Source: Henriciella pelagia (GTDB lineage: Bacteria > Pseudomonadota > Alphaproteobacteria > Caulobacterales > Hyphomonadaceae). From it: a stretch of 45,331 nt of DNA. Below the pieces are notes generated by a model that was not told the DNA's origin, did no database searches, and saw only the letters and a list, made by a program, of their open reading frames with translations. Position 1 is the first letter of the stretch; the number at the start of each line of letters is the position of its first letter. The translations under genes and the position numbers were made by a program. The stretch covers positions 1 to 45,331 of the forward strand of contig NZ_NCSU01000005.1 in assembly GCF_002088945.1 (NCBI RefSeq), read 5' to 3'. Positions 32,581 to 41,504 of the stretch are shown here, one piece after another.

Positions 32581-33936
32581 TCACTCAATGGCATTTCCAG
32601 CTGCGGTCCACGCCTTCATCGAGCCGATATAGACATCGACCTCGGAGAACCCCTTCCGCATGAGCTGCGAGGCGGCAATGGTGGCCCGGGCGCCGCTTCC
32701 GCACATGACGGTGACGGGCTTGTCCGGGTCGAGGTCACTGGCCGCATCAGGCAGCTTGCCGACATAAGCGTGCTTGCTGTCCTTGATATGGCCGCTCTCA
32801 TATTCGTCGATGGCCCGGACATCGAGCAGGGTCCAGCCAGCCGGCGGGTTGTCTACGCGCGCGGCGACGGTTTCGGTATCGACGAAGTCGAGTGTGTCGA
32901 GCGGGCCGTTCTGGACCGCCACGGGCATGGCGCCGCTGACAAATCCGCTCACATTGTCGAAGCCGATCCGCTGAAGCGTGGTGGCCGCATCGACCGCCTG
33001 GTCGTCATCGCGCGCTACCAGCAGCACCGGTTTGTCGCCTGGCAGCAACCAGCCCGCGAAGGCGGCAAGCATGTCATCCGGGATGCAGAGCGAGCCCGTG
33101 CGGTGTCCGCCGGCAAAGTCGAATATGCCACGGACATCGAGGCAGACCGCATCGCCCGGATCGAGCAACCTGGCCGGGGAAGCGGGCAGGGGCGCCGGCG
33201 GCGCAGCTTCGGTGCCTTCCATATTGCCCTCTTCCATGCGCCGGAAGTATGGCGGGATGTAGTGGTTCTCGGCTACCTTGGCGTCGATGAAAGCCTCCCG
33301 GTCATCGATCTGCAGGCTCGGATTGTTGAGCTTTTCATGGCCGATGGAGGAAAACTCCCGGTCGGCCATGCCCGAGCCACAAACCGAACCGGCGCCATGC
33401 GCGGGATAGACGAGGCACTGGTCGCCGAGCCTCATCAGTTTCTCCAGGCTGTCATAGAGCAGGCCGGCGACTTCGCGTTTGCGGTCGGGATAGAAGTCCG
33501 TGCGCCCGACATCGCCAATGAACAGGGCATCGCCCGTGAACACGCCAACCGGGCCTTCCTCAAAGCTCTTGTCATAAAGCACGTAGGACAGGCTGTCGTC
33601 GGTGTGCCCGGGCGTTTCAAGCACCTTCAGGAGCGCGCCGCCAATCTCGAACGTGTCGCCTTCCCGCGTCTCGGCTGCATACTGGATCGGCTTTTCAGGG
33701 TTCGGCCCGTGCCAGACCTTTGCGCCAGTCTCTTCCTTCAGGACAGGGGCGCCTGAGAGCAGGTCCTCGTTCCGGTGGGTTTCGAAGACGTGCTTGATGA
33801 CAGAGCCTTCCTCACGGGCGAGGTCCAGATAGATGTCGATGTCACGCCGCGGATCGATGACCGCAGCTTCGCCATCGGCGCTCAGGAAGTAGGAAAGGTG
33901 GGCAAGGCCCTGTGTCTTGATCTTTTCAAGTCTCAT
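32581..33936 (-). CDS. MBL-fold/rhodanese fusion (persulfide dioxygenase-like)
   Basis: A 451-residue fusion of a metallo-beta-lactamase domain (residues ~1-235) with two rhodanese domains (~255-345 and ~360-450). Such fusions oxidise persulfides or handle sulfane sulfur. The first MBL motif reads THRNEDLLSG (53-62), where the canonical form is HxHxDH, so two His ligands are Asn56 and Leu59. The later motifs are normal (ETPGHTDDSLS, FTGDALFIGDVGRTD, VYPAHGAG). Only the second rhodanese domain keeps the active Cys (VTVMCGSGARAT); the first has LLVARDDD. The catalytic state is therefore uncertain. Related MBL-rhodanese proteins with this variant motif exist. Confidence 0.82.
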   Translation of the reverse strand: MRLEKIKTQGLAHLSYFLSADGEAAVIDPRRDIDIYLDLAREEGSVIKHVFETHRNEDLLSGAPVLKEETGAKVWHGPNPEKPIQYAAETREGDTFEIGGALLKVLETPGHTDDSLSYVLYDKSFEEGPVGVFTGDALFIGDVGRTDFYPDRKREVAGLLYDSLEKLMRLGDQCLVYPAHGAGSVCGSGMADREFSSIGHEKLNNPSLQIDDREAFIDAKVAENHYIPPYFRRMEEGNMEGTEAAPPAPLPASPARLLDPGDAVCLDVRGIFDFAGGHRTGSLCIPDDMLAAFAGWLLPGDKPVLLVARDDDQAVDAATTLQRIGFDNVSGFVSGAMPVAVQNGPLDTLDFVDTETVAARVDNPPAGWTLLDVRAIDEYESGHIKDSKHAYVGKLPDAASDLDPDKPVTVMCGSGARATIAASQLMRKGFSEVDVYIGSMKAWTAAGNAIE

Positions 33937-33990
33937 TCTGTTTCGCTCCTTTTCGGGATCGAATGGGTCTGACTGGACGTGGAAGGCGCG

Positions 33991-34545
33991 TTAGTCCTCC
34001 GCGATGGCTGCCCCGGCAGCGTCGTCTGGATTGAGCGTGCCTTCAAAGGGGGGAACGGGGCGGCTCGCCGCCTCCCTTTCCGTCGATGCCGGGCCATTCT
34101 CCGCGATGTCGGAAATCAGCCATTCCATTTCCTTGATCTCGCGGCGCTGCGCCGTGATGATCTCGTCGGCAAGCTCGCGCACACGGACATCCTCGATGCC
34201 GGCGCGTTCACTTGTCATGATGGCAATGGAGTGGTGGGGGATCATCGCTTTCATGTAGGACCGGTCGTCGACAGTGCTCTGGCTGCGCACCAGCCAGAGG
34301 GCCAGGACGAACACGACCGCAGCGCCAATGAAAATGCCGAAATTGATCCGGCTGTCCTTGTACATGTTGAGCATGAAGCTCAGCATCACGACGGCCATCG
34401 CGGCGCCCATGATGAAGGCCATGTAGAAGCGCGTTTCGCTCCAGCGAACATGCTCCCACGCATAGGTGTTGAGGTACATCAGCCCAAACATCACGATCAT
34501 CGATGTGATGATCATTGCGCCAAACCGCCAATAACTGTTCTTCAT
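33991..34545 (-). CDS. DUF305-domain membrane protein
   Basis: A 184-residue protein with three membrane segments at residues ~7-24, 38-58 and 68-88, then a DUF305 four-helix region with MIPHHSIAIMTSERAGIED around residue 100. DUF305 proteins are exported or membrane-bound, common in copper islands, and may bind metals through the HH motif. The start at 34545 (MKNSYWRF) is my choice; 34560 is in frame, but there AGGAGG directly abuts the ATG with no spacing. A degenerate CsoR-like site lies just upstream. Confidence 0.82.
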   Translation of the reverse strand: MKNSYWRFGAMIITSMIVMFGLMYLNTYAWEHVRWSETRFYMAFIMGAAMAVVMLSFMLNMYKDSRINFGIFIGAAVVFVLALWLVRSQSTVDDRSYMKAMIPHHSIAIMTSERAGIEDVRVRELADEIITAQRREIKEMEWLISDIAENGPASTEREAASRPVPPFEGTLNPDDAAGAAIAED

Positions 34546-34567
34546 ATCCACTTTCAACATCCTCCTT

Positions 34568-34584
34568 ATACAGTGGTGGGGTAT
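34568..34584. promoter_or_regulatory. Degenerate CsoR-like site before DUF305
   Basis: On the minus strand this reads ATACCCCACCACTGTAT: the left half matches the csoR and DUF5676 sites, the right half is poor. It overlaps a -10-like TATAAG (34565-34570). A weak candidate. Confidence 0.35.
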
Positions 34585-34623
34585 TTCCACGACTAACGGA
34601 GAAGTGTGTGAACAGGTTCCGAG

Positions 34624-35073
34624 TTAATCCGATGCTTGAATTCCGCCTGAAGTTGGACCATCCATTTGGTTTCGCATCAGGAGGAAAATGAAGGATGCCG
34701 AGCACGAAATCAGCAGGAAACCATTGAGTGATTCCAGTCCCGCCAGGAACCGCGAATGTCCGGTTGGATAGATATCGCCCAGCCCAAGCGATGTGTAGTT
34801 GACGAGGGAGAAATAGAATATGTCCATGAACCCGTCCGCTTCGCCGCCCTTGAAACCACCCAAGTCAAAGGCATCCAGTAGCGTAAAGCTGGTTGCATAG
34901 AGCGCTGCCTCAGCGAGGTGCGCCAGGCCTGCACCTACGATACCCGAAACAACGATCGGGAGACCTGAACGCGCTTCATGGTTCAGGCGTCGGTGCAGAT
35001 GCGCCAGTGCGAGATAATGCACCGTGCTTGCCAGCACAAAAGTGAGCAGTCCGATCAAGGTTGCAATGATCAT
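34624..35073 (-). CDS. Two-TM potassium-channel-like protein
   Basis: A 149-residue membrane protein of the ion-channel (Ion_trans_2) type. Membrane segments at ~1-22, ~42-62 and ~115-137 surround a pore loop YFSLVNYTSLGLGDIYPTG, whose TSLGLGD corresponds to the K+ filter TVGYGD with two changes. It may conduct K+ or another monovalent cation. Its ATG overlaps the stop of the APC permease gene (ATGA, 35070-35073). It is the third gene of a coupled DUF411-permease-channel set. Confidence 0.8.
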   Translation of the reverse strand: MIIATLIGLLTFVLASTVHYLALAHLHRRLNHEARSGLPIVVSGIVGAGLAHLAEAALYATSFTLLDAFDLGGFKGGEADGFMDIFYFSLVNYTSLGLGDIYPTGHSRFLAGLESLNGFLLISCSASFIFLLMRNQMDGPTSGGIQASD

Positions 35074-36413
35074 GAATGGGCTTTGTGCTGGTTGTTTCCG
35101 GACTCCTCTCCGGGAGGATTGTCGCGGAGACGTTTCAGAAAGAAATGCTCGAATGAAAAGACTACAACCATGCCGAAAGCCGCGATCAGGATGATGACTG
35201 GATCGGCTTGCCACTTCAGGAGGAGGAAGGCGATCAGGACGACGGCATCGAGCGCTATCGCACAGATAAGGATTGCAGGTGCGGCGCCGACATCCTTTCT
35301 CAAATGCCGGAAGACGCCCCAATGGATGATGATATCCATGACCAGATAGAAGATTGCGCCAAGCGAAGCGATGCGACTGAGATCGAAGAAAGCCGCGAGC
35401 AATCCGGCAGCCACAACCGTATAGACGAGCGTATGACGCTGTACCGTTCCGGGCATGCCGAAATGTCTATGCGGAATCAGGTTCATGTCGGTCAGCATGG
35501 CGAGCATGCGGGAGACGGCAAACAAGCTGGCAAGCAGGCCTGAAGCTGTCGCGATGATCGCAATCGTTACTGTGAACCACAATCCATAGTTTCCAAGTGC
35601 TGGCCGGGCCGCTTCGGCGAGAGCATAGTCCTTCGCCGCAACAATCTCCGAGACAGTGAGGGTTGATCCGACAGCGAAACAGACAAGGAGATAGATGAAA
35701 GTGCAGATCGCAAGCGAGATCATGATGGCCCGCCCGACATTGCGGGTCGGTTGCTTCACCTCGTCGCCACTGTTCGTGATGGTGGTGAATCCCTTATAGG
35801 CCAGGATGGCGAGCGCGACGCCGGCCAGGAACCCACCGGCAGATGTGCTGTCAGCGAAACCGTCTGCTGCTGGCTGGAAGCTGAATCCGGCAGCCCAGAT
35901 CGCAATAAGCGCGAAAATCAGTATGCCACCAATCTTGAGAATAGCCGTGACCTTCGATACGCCGCCGATCACCTGATTACCGGCAATATTTATCACGAAA
36001 GCCAGGATAATCAGTCCGATTGCCAGCAAGGGGACGAATATGCCGCCCTCGACGCCAAACAGCTGCAGCGTGTACGTACCGAACGTGCGGGCGACCAGGC
36101 TTTCATTGATGATCATCGAGAACGCCATCAGCAGGGCGGCGCTTCCGGTCACGGTAGACGGGCCGTAAGTGCGTTGGAGTATCATCGCGATGCCGCCGGC
36201 GCTAGGATACTTGTTGGAGACCTTGATATAGGAATAGGCGCTGAAGCCGCTGATGATGGCTGCCGTGAGGAAGGCGAGCGGAAACAGGTCGCCTGCAAAT
36301 TCAGCGACCTGACCGGTCAGGGCAAAGATGCCGGCACCGATCATCACGCCCGTCCCCATGGCGACGGTGCCCGCCAGCGTCAGTGACCCTTGCTTGTAGT
36401 CATCCTCACTCAT
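35070..36413 (-). CDS. APC-superfamily permease
   Basis: A 447-residue permease with about 12 membrane segments. The N-terminus has the APC signature GTGVMIGAGIFALTGQVAEF (residues ~20-39), and TM6-TM8 are recognisable (GFTTITNSGDEVKQPTRNVG). It probably carries amino acids or another amine in symport with H+; the substrate cannot be told. Its ATG overlaps the DUF411 TGA (36410-36413), and its own TGA overlaps the channel gene, so all three are translationally coupled. Why it sits in a copper block is not known. Confidence 0.87.
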   Translation of the reverse strand: MSEDDYKQGSLTLAGTVAMGTGVMIGAGIFALTGQVAEFAGDLFPLAFLTAAIISGFSAYSYIKVSNKYPSAGGIAMILQRTYGPSTVTGSAALLMAFSMIINESLVARTFGTYTLQLFGVEGGIFVPLLAIGLIILAFVINIAGNQVIGGVSKVTAILKIGGILIFALIAIWAAGFSFQPAADGFADSTSAGGFLAGVALAILAYKGFTTITNSGDEVKQPTRNVGRAIMISLAICTFIYLLVCFAVGSTLTVSEIVAAKDYALAEAARPALGNYGLWFTVTIAIIATASGLLASLFAVSRMLAMLTDMNLIPHRHFGMPGTVQRHTLVYTVVAAGLLAAFFDLSRIASLGAIFYLVMDIIIHWGVFRHLRKDVGAAPAILICAIALDAVVLIAFLLLKWQADPVIILIAAFGMVVVFSFEHFFLKRLRDNPPGEESGNNQHKAHS

Positions 36414-36910
36414 GGTCTTGCCTGTTCGGAGACCAATTGCGTTCCCCGATAGGAGGCATATGTCCTGGCATCCTCTCCAGAGAAGATGATGACATCATAC
36501 CGATCTGGCGCGTTCGGTGTTTCCATGCCGGGAGAGCCTTGCGGCATGCCGGGCACCGAGACGCCGTTGACGTCAGGCTTTTCTTCGAGCAAGCGTCGTA
36601 TTTCCCGAGCGGGAACGTGACCTTCAACGACATATCCGTCGACTTCTGCGGTATGGCAACTCATCAGTTCATCCCGAACACCAAGCCGTGACCGAATGGG
36701 TGTCAGGTCCCCTTCCTCTTTCACGATGACGTAGAAACCCTCGTCATGCAGGTGGTCCACCCAGGCGGCGCAGCAACCGCACCATGGCGTCTTGTGTACA
36801 GTGACTGTTTGCGCGTTGGCTGCGGGTGACGCGGAGAAGAGCATCACGCCCGCTATCAGGGCTGCAATCATCAGCGCACCGAGCGCGCTCATAGCAAGTG
36901 GTCTGGACAT
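36410..36910 (-). CDS. DUF411 periplasmic metal-binding protein
   Basis: A 166-residue DUF411 protein, a family found in copper and silver resistance clusters. A signal peptide (residues 1-34, ending ANAQT) is followed by a thioredoxin-like segment with KTPWCGCCAAWVDHLH (residues ~40-55), and later ELMSCHTAEVDGYVVEGHVP. The Cys-x-Cys-Cys, Cys-His and Met-rich parts (PGMPQGSPGMET) could bind Cu(I). It lies between the P1B ATPase and the APC permease genes. Function in the family is probably metal binding but unproven. Confidence 0.87.
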   Translation of the reverse strand: MSRPLAMSALGALMIAALIAGVMLFSASPAANAQTVTVHKTPWCGCCAAWVDHLHDEGFYVIVKEEGDLTPIRSRLGVRDELMSCHTAEVDGYVVEGHVPAREIRRLLEEKPDVNGVSVPGMPQGSPGMETPNAPDRYDVIIFSGEDARTYASYRGTQLVSEQARP

Positions 36911-36927
36911 GTCTGTGCTCCGGAAAA

Positions 36928-39153
36928 TTAGAGTTTAAGGGTTCTCAGCCGCAAGGCGTTGCCGATAACAGATACGGAGCTGAAACTCATGGCGGCCGCC
37001 GCGATCATCGGGCTCAGTAACAAGCCGAAGAAGGGATACAGAATGCCAGCGGCAACCGGCACGCCAAGCGTATTGTAGAAGAACGCGAAGAACAGGTTCT
37101 GGCGGATGTTGCGCATCGTGGCGTGGCTGAGCTCCCGGGCCTTTGCGACCCCGATCAGATCGCCTTTCACAAGCGTTACACCGGCACTCTCCATGGCCAC
37201 ATCGGTTCCGGTTCCCATGGCGATTCCGACATCCGCCTGAGCGAGCGCGGGCGCATCATTTATGCCGTCACCGCACATGGCCACGCGGGCACCGTTCTTC
37301 TGGAGTTCGGACACGATCCGATGCTTGTCTTCAGGCGAGACGTCGGCGTGAACCTCATCGATGCCGACCTTGTCGGCGACCGCGCGTGCTGTCGTCTCAT
37401 TGTCACCTGTCAACATCACAATCTTCAACCCTTCGGCATGAAGACGTCTGATGGCTTCCGGTGTCGTCTCCTTGATCGGGTCCGCCACAGAGACAAGGCC
37501 TGCCGGTTTTCCGTCGACGGCGGCGAACATAACCGTCTGGCCTTCGGTGCGGTACTGGTCAGCGCGTGTCCCGAGGTCGTCAGACCAGCCCCCGATCCGC
37601 TGCATCATCTTTCTGTTGCCGATGGCGACGGTTTGGCCGTCGACGCTTGCCTGCGCACCTTCGCCAGTGACGGATTCAAATCCGTGCGCATCCTTGTGAG
37701 GCGCGCCCTTGCCTTTTGCGCCACGCACGATCGCGTCGGCAAGTGGGTGCTCGCTCAAACGTTCCACCGCGGCTACGAGACTAAGCAACGAGGCTTCGTC
37801 GAAGCCTTCGCCTGGCTGGACGCGTACCAGTTCGGGGCGTCCGAGCGTCAACGTCCCGGTCTTGTCGACCACGATCGTATCGACCTTCTCAAGCGTCTCC
37901 AACGATTCAGCATTCTTGATCAGGATGCCGTTGGACGCGCCCTTGCCCGTGCCGACCATGATCGACATCGGGGTTGCCAGACCTAGCGCACAGGGACATG
38001 CGATGATCAGGACGGCAACGGCATTCACGATCGCAAAAGCCATCGCCGGGTCGGGTCCGAACACGGCCCACACGACAAAGGTCAGGATTGCAATTCCAAT
38101 AACAGCCGGAACGAACCAGGCAGCGACGAGATCAGCGAGCCGCTGGATTGGAGCTCGGGACCGCTGAGCGGCGGCAACCATTCGGACAATCTGGGACAAG
38201 AGCGTGTCTTCGCCCACATGTGTCGCCTTCATAACGAGCGACCCGGTTCCGTTGACCGTGCCGCCGGTCACACGGGCGCCAGCGGCTTTTTCGACGGGCA
38301 GGGGTTCGCCGGTGACCATGGACTCGTCAACCGACCCATGGCCGTCGACGACCTCGCCATCGACCGGGATCTTCTCACCTGGCCGGACCCGCAGCTTGTC
38401 GCCAGACTTTACATCCGCGAGATCGACATCCTGTTCGCTGCCATCGTCAGCAATCCTGCGCGCAGTAGCAGGGGCAAGCTCCAGCAGTGCACGAATGGCT
38501 CCTGAGGTGGCGTTGCGCGCGCGCAGTTCGAGCACCTGGCCAAGTAAAACCAGCGTAACGATGACGGCGGCCGCCTCGTAGTAGACTGCTACCGCGCCGC
38601 CATGCCCACGGAATGAATCGGGAAATATGCCGGGCGCGAATGTTGCGACCAGGGAATAAATATAGGCCACGCCGACGCCCATCGCGATCAGGGTGAACAT
38701 GTTGAGGTTGCGTCGCTTCACGGATTGCCAGCCGCGCACGAAGAAAGGCCAGCCGGCCCAAACGACAACGGGAGTCGCGATCAGGGCCTGAAGCCAGACA
38801 CTCCATGTCGGATCAATCCAGTGCCTGAGCGGGCTGCCGGGAATCATTTCGCCCATGACAAAGGCGAGCAGTGGCGCCGAGAAGACAAGGGCGACCCAGA
38901 AGCGCCGCGTCATGTCATCCAGTTCGCTGGTATCCTGCTCGGCCGTCACCGTTTCCGGTTCGAGCGCCATGCCGCAGATCGGGCAGCCTGTATTGGCAGT
39001 TTCGCGTACCTGCGGATGCATGGGACAGGTCCAGACGGTGCCGGCATAGCCGATCGGAACCTTGTCATAGGCATCATCGGGCTTCTCTGGAGCGGCCTGA
39101 TCGTTGTGATGGCACGCATGTCCGGAATGGGCGTGAGAAGTGTCGTTGGTCAT
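36928..39153 (-). CDS. copA: Cu(I)-exporting P1B-type ATPase
   Basis: A 741-residue copper-transporting ATPase. The N-terminus is His-rich ([12 protein letters not shown]), followed by a heavy-metal-binding domain (WTCPMHPQV at 41-49, [11 protein letters not shown] at 56-66) in place of an HMA domain. The actuator TGEP (281-284), the transport site [11 protein letters not shown] (CPC at 386-388), DKTGTLTLG (D430, phosphorylated) and [14 protein letters not shown] are all intact. The CPC type exports Cu(I) or Ag(I). The HMBD resembles the one in CusB here. It follows the DUF5676 gene by 53 bp and probably shares its promoter. Confidence 0.94.
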   Translation of the reverse strand: MTNDTSHAHSGHACHHNDQAAPEKPDDAYDKVPIGYAGTVWTCPMHPQVRETANTGCPICGMALEPETVTAEQDTSELDDMTRRFWVALVFSAPLLAFVMGEMIPGSPLRHWIDPTWSVWLQALIATPVVVWAGWPFFVRGWQSVKRRNLNMFTLIAMGVGVAYIYSLVATFAPGIFPDSFRGHGGAVAVYYEAAAVIVTLVLLGQVLELRARNATSGAIRALLELAPATARRIADDGSEQDVDLADVKSGDKLRVRPGEKIPVDGEVVDGHGSVDESMVTGEPLPVEKAAGARVTGGTVNGTGSLVMKATHVGEDTLLSQIVRMVAAAQRSRAPIQRLADLVAAWFVPAVIGIAILTFVVWAVFGPDPAMAFAIVNAVAVLIIACPCALGLATPMSIMVGTGKGASNGILIKNAESLETLEKVDTIVVDKTGTLTLGRPELVRVQPGEGFDEASLLSLVAAVERLSEHPLADAIVRGAKGKGAPHKDAHGFESVTGEGAQASVDGQTVAIGNRKMMQRIGGWSDDLGTRADQYRTEGQTVMFAAVDGKPAGLVSVADPIKETTPEAIRRLHAEGLKIVMLTGDNETTARAVADKVGIDEVHADVSPEDKHRIVSELQKNGARVAMCGDGINDAPALAQADVGIAMGTGTDVAMESAGVTLVKGDLIGVAKARELSHATMRNIRQNLFFAFFYNTLGVPVAAGILYPFFGLLLSPMIAAAAMSFSSVSVIGNALRLRTLKL

Positions 39154-39206
39154 GGCTCTGACTCTTTCAGCAGGAGTGCTTCACAGGATGAGGGTATGCA
39201 TCACTT

Positions 39207-39461
39207 TTATGCGCTGCTGTTTCGGTTGAAGAAGTTGAACAAGGGAACGAACAGAAGGGCGATGTACCAGCCATAGAGATAGCTCTCGACAAGGCCGATC
39301 AGGAAACCAGTCAGCGTTCCAAACTCAAATCCGGGCAGTAGATCCTGCCATGCTGGATGCATGTGAAGGCTGGACGGCGTCACACTCCCCCAGCCGACGC
39401 ACAGCAAATAACTGACGAGCAGGAACAGAGACAGCGAGTGTCCGACGGGGATAATTTTCAT
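39207..39461 (-). CDS. DUF5676-type small membrane protein
   Basis: An 84-residue membrane protein with two hydrophobic helices (residues ~8-25 and ~50-75), matching DUF5676 small membrane proteins found beside copper ATPases. The conserved parts are PVGHSLSLFLLVSYLLCVGW and SSLHMHPAWQDLLPGFEF with GLVESYLYGWYIALLFVPL. The ATG at 39461 has GGAGG 7 bases before it. It is the first gene behind a strong promoter with a CsoR-type operator, ahead of the P1B ATPase. Function is unknown. Confidence 0.85.
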   Translation of the reverse strand: MKIIPVGHSLSLFLLVSYLLCVGWGSVTPSSLHMHPAWQDLLPGFEFGTLTGFLIGLVESYLYGWYIALLFVPLFNFFNRNSSA

Positions 39462-39504
39462 TCTGACCTCCAGCGGTCCAGGCAAGAGCAAGTAGGACAG
39501 TCGT

Positions 39505-39533
39505 AGTATAATACCCCTAGGGGGTATATTCAA
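39505..39533 (-). promoter_or_regulatory. Promoter with CsoR-type operator before DUF5676/P1B ATPase
   Basis: On the minus strand: -35 TTGAAT (39528-39533), spacer ATACCCCCTAGGGGTAT (39511-39527, 17 bp, a near-perfect palindrome), -10 TATACT (39505-39510). Repressor binding in the spacer would block RNA polymerase, so copper-dependent derepression by CsoR is the simple reading. The start codon lies about 37 bases past the expected transcription start. Confidence 0.75.
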
Positions 39534-39540
39534 TATCATC

Positions 39541-39580
39541 GCCGCTTGCCGGTTGCTTTTCAACTTGGCCGGCAAGCGGC
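39541..39580 (-). terminator. 12-bp hairpin after the DUF2231 fusion gene
   Basis: A perfect stem GCCGCTTGCCGG / CCGGCAAGCGGC with a 16-base loop, 16 bp past the stop codon. No U tract on the minus strand. It separates the copA operon from the next promoter at 39533. Confidence 0.6.
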
Positions 39581-39596
39581 AGTTTGGATTTCCTCC

Positions 39597-40691
39597 TTAT
39601 CGCGGCGCACGGGAGGACGAGTGCGTGTGAATGACCTGCCAGGTGCCGGCGACCTTGCGGAACAGCACCGTTTGTTTCCCGATACGCTCCAGGCGTTCGC
39701 CATCGGAGCTGAACGTTCCACTGATCGCTGTGTCCGCGACAGCCCATGCAAAGTCACTTCCCTCGAATTGCACGTCTATATTCGAGAAGTCGAGTTCGAG
39801 ATCCGGAATGGTATCTTTTTCGGGCTCGACATGATTTTCGACAAGGTCGAGCAGGCCAGTATTCTCGCCGCCTGACTCAAAGTACCGGGCGCCTGACCAG
39901 TCGAGAAAGTTCTGTCGGAACAGTTCGCCATCGCCGGTCTCCCAACCGGTTTCGATCGCGGCCATGATATCCAGGATCGCCTGTTCATCAGTCGAGACCG
40001 GTTTGGTGTCGTGATGGCCGTCGGAGTTGTCGTGTCCGGCGGGGACCGTGCCTGACATTTCTCGATCAGCTGCACCGTCGGTATGGTCGTGATCATGTCC
40101 ATCGCCGCTCGCCGATGATCCATCCATCGTGTCGGATGGAGGCGCTCCGTGAGCGTCTTGATGATCGTCTGTTGAATTTACGGTGCCTTGGTCGCCATGA
40201 CCGGCTCCGCCGCCATGATCATGATCGTGGCCTGGCCCGCTGGCTTCAGGAAGGGTCTGCACGCCAAGTCCGTACTTGTAGACAATTGTGCCTCCCCACC
40301 ACGCTGTAACCGTCAAAAGACCTGCCACCGCCAGGGCACTGATCGCAAATACCGGGCCGGGCGACGAGGCCCTTCTCAGCCAGCGCCAACCGGCGAGGGC
40401 CAGTAATGCGAGGCCCGTGGGAACAGCCCAGTTGCGATGGGTTGTCATCGCTTCATGGGACGGCGCATCGTGAGCAACGCTGTAATAGGCCTGAAACCCG
40501 GCCGCGATGGTGGCCAGAACCGCCAAGGCAGCCAATGCCAGCATCCAGTCGGCGGCCGGTCGAAGGCTGTCGCGCCAGCGGCCTGCAGGTACGAGGAGGC
40601 CAGCCACATATGCCAAGGCTGCAGATGTGCCGAGGGCATAGGTAAAATGCACCAGCACGGGGTGAATATTGGGTTCTATGAAACCGCCCAT
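39597..40691 (-). CDS. DUF2231 membrane domain/His-rich linker/NTF2-like fusion
   Basis: A 364-residue protein of three parts. Residues ~1-145 are a DUF2231-like membrane domain with about four helices (NIHPVLVHFTYALG, with His residues at the start). Residues ~150-240 form a linker packed with His, Asp and Gly (GHDHDHGGGAGHGD, SGDGHDHDHTDG), probably metal-binding and outside the cytoplasm. Residues ~245-364 are an NTF2/SnoaL-like domain (AILDIMAAIETGWETGDGE, KVAGTWQVIHTHSSS) close to DUF4440 proteins. It follows copB by 10 bp in the copper operon. I know no characterised homologue. Confidence 0.75.
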   Translation of the reverse strand: MGGFIEPNIHPVLVHFTYALGTSAALAYVAGLLVPAGRWRDSLRPAADWMLALAALAVLATIAAGFQAYYSVAHDAPSHEAMTTHRNWAVPTGLALLALAGWRWLRRASSPGPVFAISALAVAGLLTVTAWWGGTIVYKYGLGVQTLPEASGPGHDHDHGGGAGHGDQGTVNSTDDHQDAHGAPPSDTMDGSSASGDGHDHDHTDGAADREMSGTVPAGHDNSDGHHDTKPVSTDEQAILDIMAAIETGWETGDGELFRQNFLDWSGARYFESGGENTGLLDLVENHVEPEKDTIPDLELDFSNIDVQFEGSDFAWAVADTAISGTFSSDGERLERIGKQTVLFRKVAGTWQVIHTHSSSRAPR

Positions 40692-40700
40692 TTTGTTCTC

Positions 40701-41504
40701 CTAATACCAGGTCCGCAGGCCCACGAGAAAGACGATATCGTCGCCTTCACCGCCTGCGGCTTTGATCATGTCGCGTGTCTCACCGAAGGCGCTTTGCCAT
40801 TCGACGCCGACATAAGGCGCAAACTCCCTCCTGATTTCATAACGAAGCCGCAAGCCGGCATCGAGTGTGCTAAGTCCCGCGCCCGTTTCCCTTTCCGGTA
40901 TGTCCTGCGCGGAAAGATTTGCTTCGATCCGAGGCTGCAAGATCAACCGCTGGGTCAGGAGCAACTCATATTCAGCCTCGATGCGGGCCGTTACATCGCC
41001 TTTTTCACTGAGAAAGGCGGAAGCGTCGACTTCGAACCAGTAGGGCGCCAGACCATTCAGTGCGACGACCCCATGCGCGAGACTATCCGGTTCGATGTCG
41101 TAGCGAACGCCCGCCTGAACATTCCAGAAAGGCGCAACCGCGCGGGAATAGAGCGCCTGGATCTCGGCATCATCCACGCCCTCTCCATTCAGAGAGGCGC
41201 GGCCCTCGCTCTTGAACCAGAGCTTGTTGATATCGCCCCCATACCAAGCCTGTCCGTTCCAGTACAAACTGTCGCCCTCGTCAGACATCTGAGCCTCGAG
41301 CTGGTTGAAGAGGATGTAGAAGCTCTTCTGGTCTCCGCCTTCCGCAAGAACGTCCCGGCGAGCGTCCGCCATTGCATCCTCGCCGTAGATGGCGTCGGCC
41401 TGATCCCAGGGCGGGGTTTGATTTGTGTCTTCCGCGAACGCGCTGCCGGTCGCGTAGAGCGCGAAGCCGAGGAGGAGAGGGGCTGCCAAATTCGGTTTCA
41501 TCAT
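40701..41504 (-). CDS. copB: CopB-family outer-membrane copper resistance protein
   Basis: A 267-residue CopB/PcoB-like outer-membrane barrel that binds or releases copper. A signal peptide (residues 1-24, ending GSAFAE) is followed by the barrel (FYILFNQLEAQMSDEGDSLY, WKSEGRAS-like strands, GLSTLDAGLRLRYEIRREFAPYVGVEW) and the aromatic C-terminus VGLRTWY. The Met/His-rich repeat before the barrel in classical CopB is absent. Its ATG overlaps the copA stop (ATGA, 41501-41504). It pairs with the multicopper oxidase gene. Confidence 0.92.
   Translation of the reverse strand: MMKPNLAAPLLLGFALYATGSAFAEDTNQTPPWDQADAIYGEDAMADARRDVLAEGGDQKSFYILFNQLEAQMSDEGDSLYWNGQAWYGGDINKLWFKSEGRASLNGEGVDDAEIQALYSRAVAPFWNVQAGVRYDIEPDSLAHGVVALNGLAPYWFEVDASAFLSEKGDVTARIEAEYELLLTQRLILQPRIEANLSAQDIPERETGAGLSTLDAGLRLRYEIRREFAPYVGVEWQSAFGETRDMIKAAGGEGDDIVFLVGLRTWY

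Noticed and set aside
32770..33756. Plus-strand ORF of 328 codons
   Set aside because: Antisense to the MBL-rhodanese gene, which has clear motifs.
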